From contig JAJYKG010000082.1 in assembly GCA_021788795.1 (NCBI GenBank), positions 1 to 8,641 of the forward strand: a stretch of DNA of 8,641 bases, given 5' to 3'. The notes under the pieces are model-generated. The model was not told the DNA's origin and searched no databases. It saw nothing but the letters and a program-made list of their open reading frames with translations. Of the stretch, positions 5,790-8,641 are shown in pieces. Each line of letters starts with the position of its first letter. Positions within the stretch are counted from its first letter, which is position 1. The position numbers were made by a program, and so were the translations under genes. This stretch comes from Thermoplasmata archaeon. Lineage in GTDB: Archaea > Thermoplasmatota > Thermoplasmata > RBG-16-68-12.

Positions 5790-6548
5790 ATGCCCGTCCG
5801 GCTCTCCTTCGACCGCGTCGCGGCCATCTACGACGAAACCCGCGCCCTGTCGCCGAAGGTCCTGTCCCACGTCCTGGGGATCCTCGTGGACCAGCTCCTG
5901 GGGAAGAGCGTCCTCGAGGTCGGCGTGGGCACGGGCCGGTACGCGGTGCCCCTCCAGAAGAGCGGCCTCGACGTCGTCGGCGTCGACATCTCGCACAAGA
6001 TGGTCGAGACCGGCCTGGGCAAGGGGCTCAAGAACGTCGTGCTCGCGGACGGCGCGCGGCTGCCCTTCACGCCGCGGGCGTTCGACATGGCCACGACGAC
6101 CCACATGCTCCACCTGGTCCCGGACTGGCGAGAGGTCCTCCTCGAGATCGTGCGGGTCACGCGCAACAGCTACTTCAGCATCCTCGAGCGCTCGTCGCGG
6201 ACGACGAACCTCCACCGGGAGTACGACCGGCTCGCCGCCGAGGCAGGCTACAAGTGGTTCCCCCCGGGGCTCCACGAGCGGGAGCTGCCGGCCATCCTGC
6301 CCCCCGACCTCGTCATGCCCGTGGGACCGTTCGAGGAGGTCGTCCCCGCGGACCATCTCCTCGAGGAACTCGACGAGCGGTCCTTCTCCTCGCAGTGGGG
6401 CACGCCGGAGGCAATCCACCGCCAGGTGATGCGGGAGCTGCGGCACCGCTGGGCGGGCCACGAGTTCACGCACGCGTGGACGCTCGAGGTCACCTTCTGG
6501 CGCGTCGCCCGCCTGGCGGAGCTCGCGAACCGCCCCGTTCAGAAGTGA
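5790..6548 (+). CDS. Class I SAM-dependent methyltransferase, substrate unknown
   Basis: A 252-residue Rossmann-fold methyltransferase of the Methyltransf_11/UbiE-like type. Motif I is VLEVGVGTGR (41-50). The acidic residue after beta-2 that binds the SAM ribose is D66 (VGVDIS). ADGARLPF (86-93) is the motif II/III region, and FDMATTTHMLHLV (98-110) covers motif IV and the following helix. The N-terminus (SFDRVAAIYDETRAL) is typical of small-molecule methyltransferases with a capping helix. The C-terminal 120 residues are rich in charged residues and aromatic Trp (W156, W207, W222, W230, W238), and I cannot assign their substrate. It follows the respiratory operon on the same strand after 85 bp but has its own promoter, so a link to quinone methylation is possible but unproven. 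Its 3' end overlaps dph5 tail to tail by 10 bp. Confidence 0.85.
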   Translation: MPVRLSFDRVAAIYDETRALSPKVLSHVLGILVDQLLGKSVLEVGVGTGRYAVPLQKSGLDVVGVDISHKMVETGLGKGLKNVVLADGARLPFTPRAFDMATTTHMLHLVPDWREVLLEIVRVTRNSYFSILERSSRTTNLHREYDRLAAEAGYKWFPPGLHERELPAILPPDLVMPVGPFEEVVPADHLLEELDERSFSSQWGTPEAIHRQVMRELRHRWAGHEFTHAWTLEVTFWRVARLAELANRPVQK

Positions 6549-7318
6549 CCCGGGGCGCCCGCGAACGTGGCGAGCGCCTTCTCCTCCAGAAAGTGGAGCT
6601 TCCCCGGGACCACCAGGCAATGGAGCGGCGGACCGAGGTCCTGGTGGAGCAGATCGTCCACGCGGCCCGCGCGCAGCCGGACCTCGGGGGAGCCCACCCG
6701 GCTGAGGACGCACGCGAGGGTCCCGGGGCCGAAGTCCGCGGTCCCCTCCGCCGCGGCCATCTCGAGGAGGGAGCGCAGGGCCTCCTTCGGGTCCAGGAAC
6801 GTGCCGTCCTCGCGGAGGTCCAGGAGGACCAGGGTGTGGAGCCCCGCCCTGCGGTTCTCGAGGATGGGGTCGAGCGGACTCGTGGGCCGGAAGCCCGGGG
6901 CGGGGAACGGCACGGTCGTCGTCCGCCCGAACTTGTAGGCCTGCAGTCCGAGGGCGCCGGCCGCCGCGCCGAGGATGGAGACGCCGTGAATCACGCGCGT
7001 CGGGATCCCCGCTTCCGCGGCGCGCAGCCGGAGGTCGACATGGGTCGTCGCGACCATCGGATCCCCGGCGACGAGGAAGGCCACCCTCCGGTCTCTCGCG
7101 GCGTCGAGGACCTCCTCGCCTTTCTCCACCTGTTCCCGCGTGAGCCGCCTCACGGGCTTCCCGAGGAGCGCCTCCACGGCCCCGAGCTGCGTGCCCAGGA
7201 GCGCGGAGGTGTAGAACTCCGCGAACAAGGTGTCCGCGGCCCGCGCCTCCTCGAGCCCGCGGAGGGTGATCCCTTTCTCGTCGTGCAGCCCGAGGCCGAT
7301 GAAGACGAGCTCCCCCAT
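6539..7318 (-). CDS. dph5: Diphthine synthase (diphthamide biosynthesis methyltransferase)
   Basis: Uses SAM to methylate the 3-amino-3-carboxypropyl-modified histidine of elongation factor 2, giving diphthine on the way to diphthamide. The 259-residue length is typical. It is a class III (tetrapyrrole methylase-like) enzyme: the N-terminal GLGLHDEKGITLRGLEE (8-24), AEFYTS (33-38), GDPMVATTH (85-93), HGVSI (111-115) and YKFGRTTTVPF (128-138) are all family hallmarks. The start is ATG at 7318, giving the canonical N-terminus MGELVFIGLGL. The frame stays open upstream to 7600, but that extension is antisense to trm5 and has no homologous character. No clear Shine-Dalgarno is seen. It is divergent from trm5 with an 88-bp spacer, and both act on the translation apparatus. 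Confidence 0.96.
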   Translation of the reverse strand: MGELVFIGLGLHDEKGITLRGLEEARAADTLFAEFYTSALLGTQLGAVEALLGKPVRRLTREQVEKGEEVLDAARDRRVAFLVAGDPMVATTHVDLRLRAAEAGIPTRVIHGVSILGAAAGALGLQAYKFGRTTTVPFPAPGFRPTSPLDPILENRRAGLHTLVLLDLREDGTFLDPKEALRSLLEMAAAEGTADFGPGTLACVLSRVGSPEVRLRAGRVDDLLHQDLGPPLHCLVVPGKLHFLEEKALATFAGAPGHF

Positions 7319-7369
7319 GTCCCCGTCGGAAGGCGGGAGGGCTCCATGAAGGTTGGCCTCGGCATCCCT

Positions 7370-7386
7370 CGAAAGTTCTTCATAGC
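7370..7386. promoter_or_regulatory. AT-rich patch in the dph5/trm5 divergent promoter region
   Basis: The segment AAAGTTCTTCATAG (7371-7384) is the only AT-rich stretch in the 88-bp spacer. Its centre is about 29 bp before the trm5 GTG, compatible with a leaderless trm5 transcript. On the other strand it lies about 60 bp before the dph5 ATG, compatible with a leader of about 30 nt. Whether one or both genes use it cannot be decided from sequence. Confidence 0.35.
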
Positions 7387-7406
7387 GTCGGCCGCATGGG
7401 CGGAGC

Positions 7407-8417
7407 GTGCGGTCCTGGTGCGTCGTCGTGCCGCGGGAGCGCGGGGAGGAGATCCGCCGTCTCCTCAAGGCGCGCGGCGTCCTGCAGAAGCACCTCAAGG
7501 TGACGGAGGCGTCGGGGCAGCTCTTCCTCCCGACGGCGGAGCGGGTCGACGTGGGCTGGCCGACGGAGGAGCGGGAGTGCGAGGAAGCCTTCACGCCCAT
7601 CCGGAGCTACAAGGACATCGCCCGCGTCCCGGAGGAACTGCGTCCGCAACTGCCAACGTCGTTCGACGTCATCGGGGACATCGCGGTCCTCAAGATTCCG
7701 GAGGCGCTTCGGCCGCACCGCGAGGAAATCGGCCGCGCGATCCTGCGGGCGAACCCGAAGCTCCGGGTGGTGGCGCACGACCGCGGCGTCGCGGGCGCGT
7801 TCCGCGTGCGGGACCTCGAGATCCTCGCCGGGGAGCGCCGCACGACGACGGTTCACACGGAGTTCGGCCTGCGGTACCACGTGGACGTCGCGCGGGCCTA
7901 CTTCAGCCCGCGCCTGGGCCGCGAGCGGCTCCGCGTCGCCGAGCAGGTGGCGGAGGGCGAGGCCGTGGCGGACCCGTTCGCCGGGGTCGGGCCGTACGCG
8001 ATCCTGATCGCGAGGCGCCGCCGCGCGGCCCGGGTCGTCGCGTCGGACGCCAACCCCGCCGCGGTGGAGCTCCTTCGCCGCAATGTCGCCGGGAACCGCG
8101 TGGACCGCGTCGAGGTCCGCGAGGGGGACGCCCGCCTCGTGCTCCGAGCTGCGGCCCCCTTGGACCGAATCGTCCTAGACCTCCCGCATTCCGCCATGGA
8201 CTTCCTCCCGGACGCCCTCGCGGCCCTGGGGCCGCGGGGCACGATCCACGTGTACGGCATCCTGGAGGACGCGGACCGGGGCGACCGCGTCCAGGCCATC
8301 CGCGAGGCCGCGGCGGCGCACGGACGCGGCGTGGAGTCCATGCGCGTCCATGTCGTCCGGGCCTACTCCCCGACCCAGCACCACGTCGCGTTCGACGTCA
8401 CGGTCGGTCCAGGGTGA
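7407..8417 (+). CDS. trm5: tRNA (guanine(37)-N1)-methyltransferase Trm5
   Basis: Transfers methyl from SAM to N1 of G37, next to the anticodon, to prevent frameshifting. The protein has 336 residues, as for archaeal Trm5. The N-terminal domain (about 1-80) and the region SFDVIGDIAVLKIPEAL (85-101) precede the Rossmann core. AYFSPRLGRER (164-174) carries a conserved Arg/Glu pair; E173 is a candidate general base by family analogy. SAM motif I is ADPFAGVGPYAI (188-199), the SAM-ribose Asp is D214 (SDANP), and motif IV is DLPHSA (258-263), close to the NLP form of archaeal Trm5b. The start is GTG at 7407: an in-frame TAG lies at 7383-7385, and the nearby ATG 7396 is out of frame. No Shine-Dalgarno is seen and an AT-rich patch lies about 29 bp upstream, so the mRNA is probably leaderless. 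The 3' end overlaps the next gene by 20 bp, convergently. Confidence 0.93.
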   Translation: MRSWCVVVPRERGEEIRRLLKARGVLQKHLKVTEASGQLFLPTAERVDVGWPTEERECEEAFTPIRSYKDIARVPEELRPQLPTSFDVIGDIAVLKIPEALRPHREEIGRAILRANPKLRVVAHDRGVAGAFRVRDLEILAGERRTTTVHTEFGLRYHVDVARAYFSPRLGRERLRVAEQVAEGEAVADPFAGVGPYAILIARRRRAARVVASDANPAAVELLRRNVAGNRVDRVEVREGDARLVLRAAAPLDRIVLDLPHSAMDFLPDALAALGPRGTIHVYGILEDADRGDRVQAIREAAAAHGRGVESMRVHVVRAYSPTQHHVAFDVTVGPG

Positions 8418-8641
8418 CGCCGCGCTGGCCCTGGTAGCTGCCCGATCGCCTCTCGTACGTCGCGGCCGCGCCGGACGCGAGCGCGAGGAACACGAGCTGC
8501 GCGAAGCGCTCGCCCACGGGCAACTCGAGTACCGCCTCCGAGGCGTTGAACGCGCCGAACGTCAGGGTGCCCGAGAAGCCCGCGTCGACCATGCCGAACG
8601 AGGCGAGCACGCCGCGGCGCGCCCAGGTGGTCCGCAGCCAG
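8398..8641 (-). CDS. dCTP deaminase / dUTPase family protein, C-terminal part (5' end cut by window)
   Basis: The last 80 residues of a trimeric nucleotide-metabolism enzyme that lowers dUTP or converts dCTP toward dUMP/dUTP. Visible motifs: RTTWARRGV near the cut end, matching the triphosphate-binding RSSLAR region; MVDAGFSGTLTF; GERFAQLVF; and the C-terminal SYQGQRGVTLDR, which is characteristic of the Dcd branch. In E. coli Dcd the position ten residues after the Asp of DPGW is the catalytic Glu (LEF). Here it is Gly (DAGFSGTLTFG, codon at 8554-8556), as in dUTPases, which have a small residue there. The protein may therefore be a dUTPase of the Dcd family rather than a deaminase. The reading frame is open to the window edge at 8641. 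It is convergent with trm5, overlapping it by 20 bp. Confidence 0.82.
   Translation of the reverse strand, partial: WLRTTWARRGVLASFGMVDAGFSGTLTFGAFNASEAVLELPVGERFAQLVFLALASGAAATYERRSGSYQGQRGVTLDRP

Noticed and set aside
7319..7600. N-terminal extension of Dph5
   Set aside because: Diphthine synthases begin at MGELVFIGLG-like sequence. The extension is antisense to trm5 and would add 94 residues without homologous character.
5765..8437. An 890-codon open plus-strand frame
   Set aside because: It crosses the methyltransferase, dph5 and trm5 genes in a different frame, is Arg/Gly/Pro-rich without domain character, and is explained by few stop codons in GC-rich DNA.
1..8641. CRISPR array, tRNA, rRNA or insertion-sequence ends
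   Set aside because: No spaced direct repeats, cloverleaf-like segments, transposase frames or terminal inverted repeats were seen when reading both strands.

Overview
This window comes from a GC-rich archaeal chromosome. The archaeal assignment rests on RadA (the archaeal recombinase), a diphthamide-pathway diphthine synthase, an archaeal-type Trm5 tRNA methyltransferase, and AT-rich TATA-like boxes about 25-35 bp upstream of start codons. The composition and the mix of RadA, Trm5 and a Rieske/cytochrome b complex would fit a GC-rich, respiring member of Thermoplasmatota. That placement is an inference and was not tested.

Layout. Positions 1-1073 (minus) hold most of a class V PLP aminotransferase, cut by the left edge. 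Positions 1129-2106 (minus) encode RadA, probably co-transcribed with it. A 219-bp divergent spacer (2107-2325) separates these from a plus-strand operon at 2326-5704. Its four tightly packed genes encode a glycosylation-prone, membrane-anchored b-type cytochrome of the ethylbenzene-dehydrogenase heme-domain (EB_dh/CbsA-like) family, a Tat-type Rieske iron-sulfur protein, a fused eight-helix cytochrome b, and an 86-residue three-helix membrane protein. Next come a SAM-dependent methyltransferase (5790-6548, plus) with a probable leaderless promoter, the diphthine synthase gene dph5 (6539-7318, minus), trm5 (7407-8417, plus) and the C-terminal part of a dCTP deaminase/dUTPase family gene (8398-8641, minus, cut by the right edge). 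Two convergent pairs overlap at their 3' ends, by 10 and 20 bp. No stretch over 300 bp lacks a gene. I saw no tRNA, rRNA, CRISPR array or insertion sequence.

The centre of interest is the respiratory operon. Its order (CbsA-like cytochrome, Rieske, cytochrome b) resembles the cbsA-soxL-soxN arrangement of Sulfolobales, without a cbsB-like gene. The cytochrome b has a lysine (K213) where the second helix-D histidine ligand of the N-side heme is expected. The Rieske protein has a CCCH box 2 and an extra cysteine between its boxes. The last gene appears to start at a CTG codon overlapping the cytochrome b stop. A working model is quinol oxidation by cytochrome b/Rieske, with electrons passed to the anchored b-type cytochrome outside the membrane. 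The remaining genes are housekeeping: recombination, amino-acid metabolism, EF2 and tRNA modification, and nucleotide metabolism.
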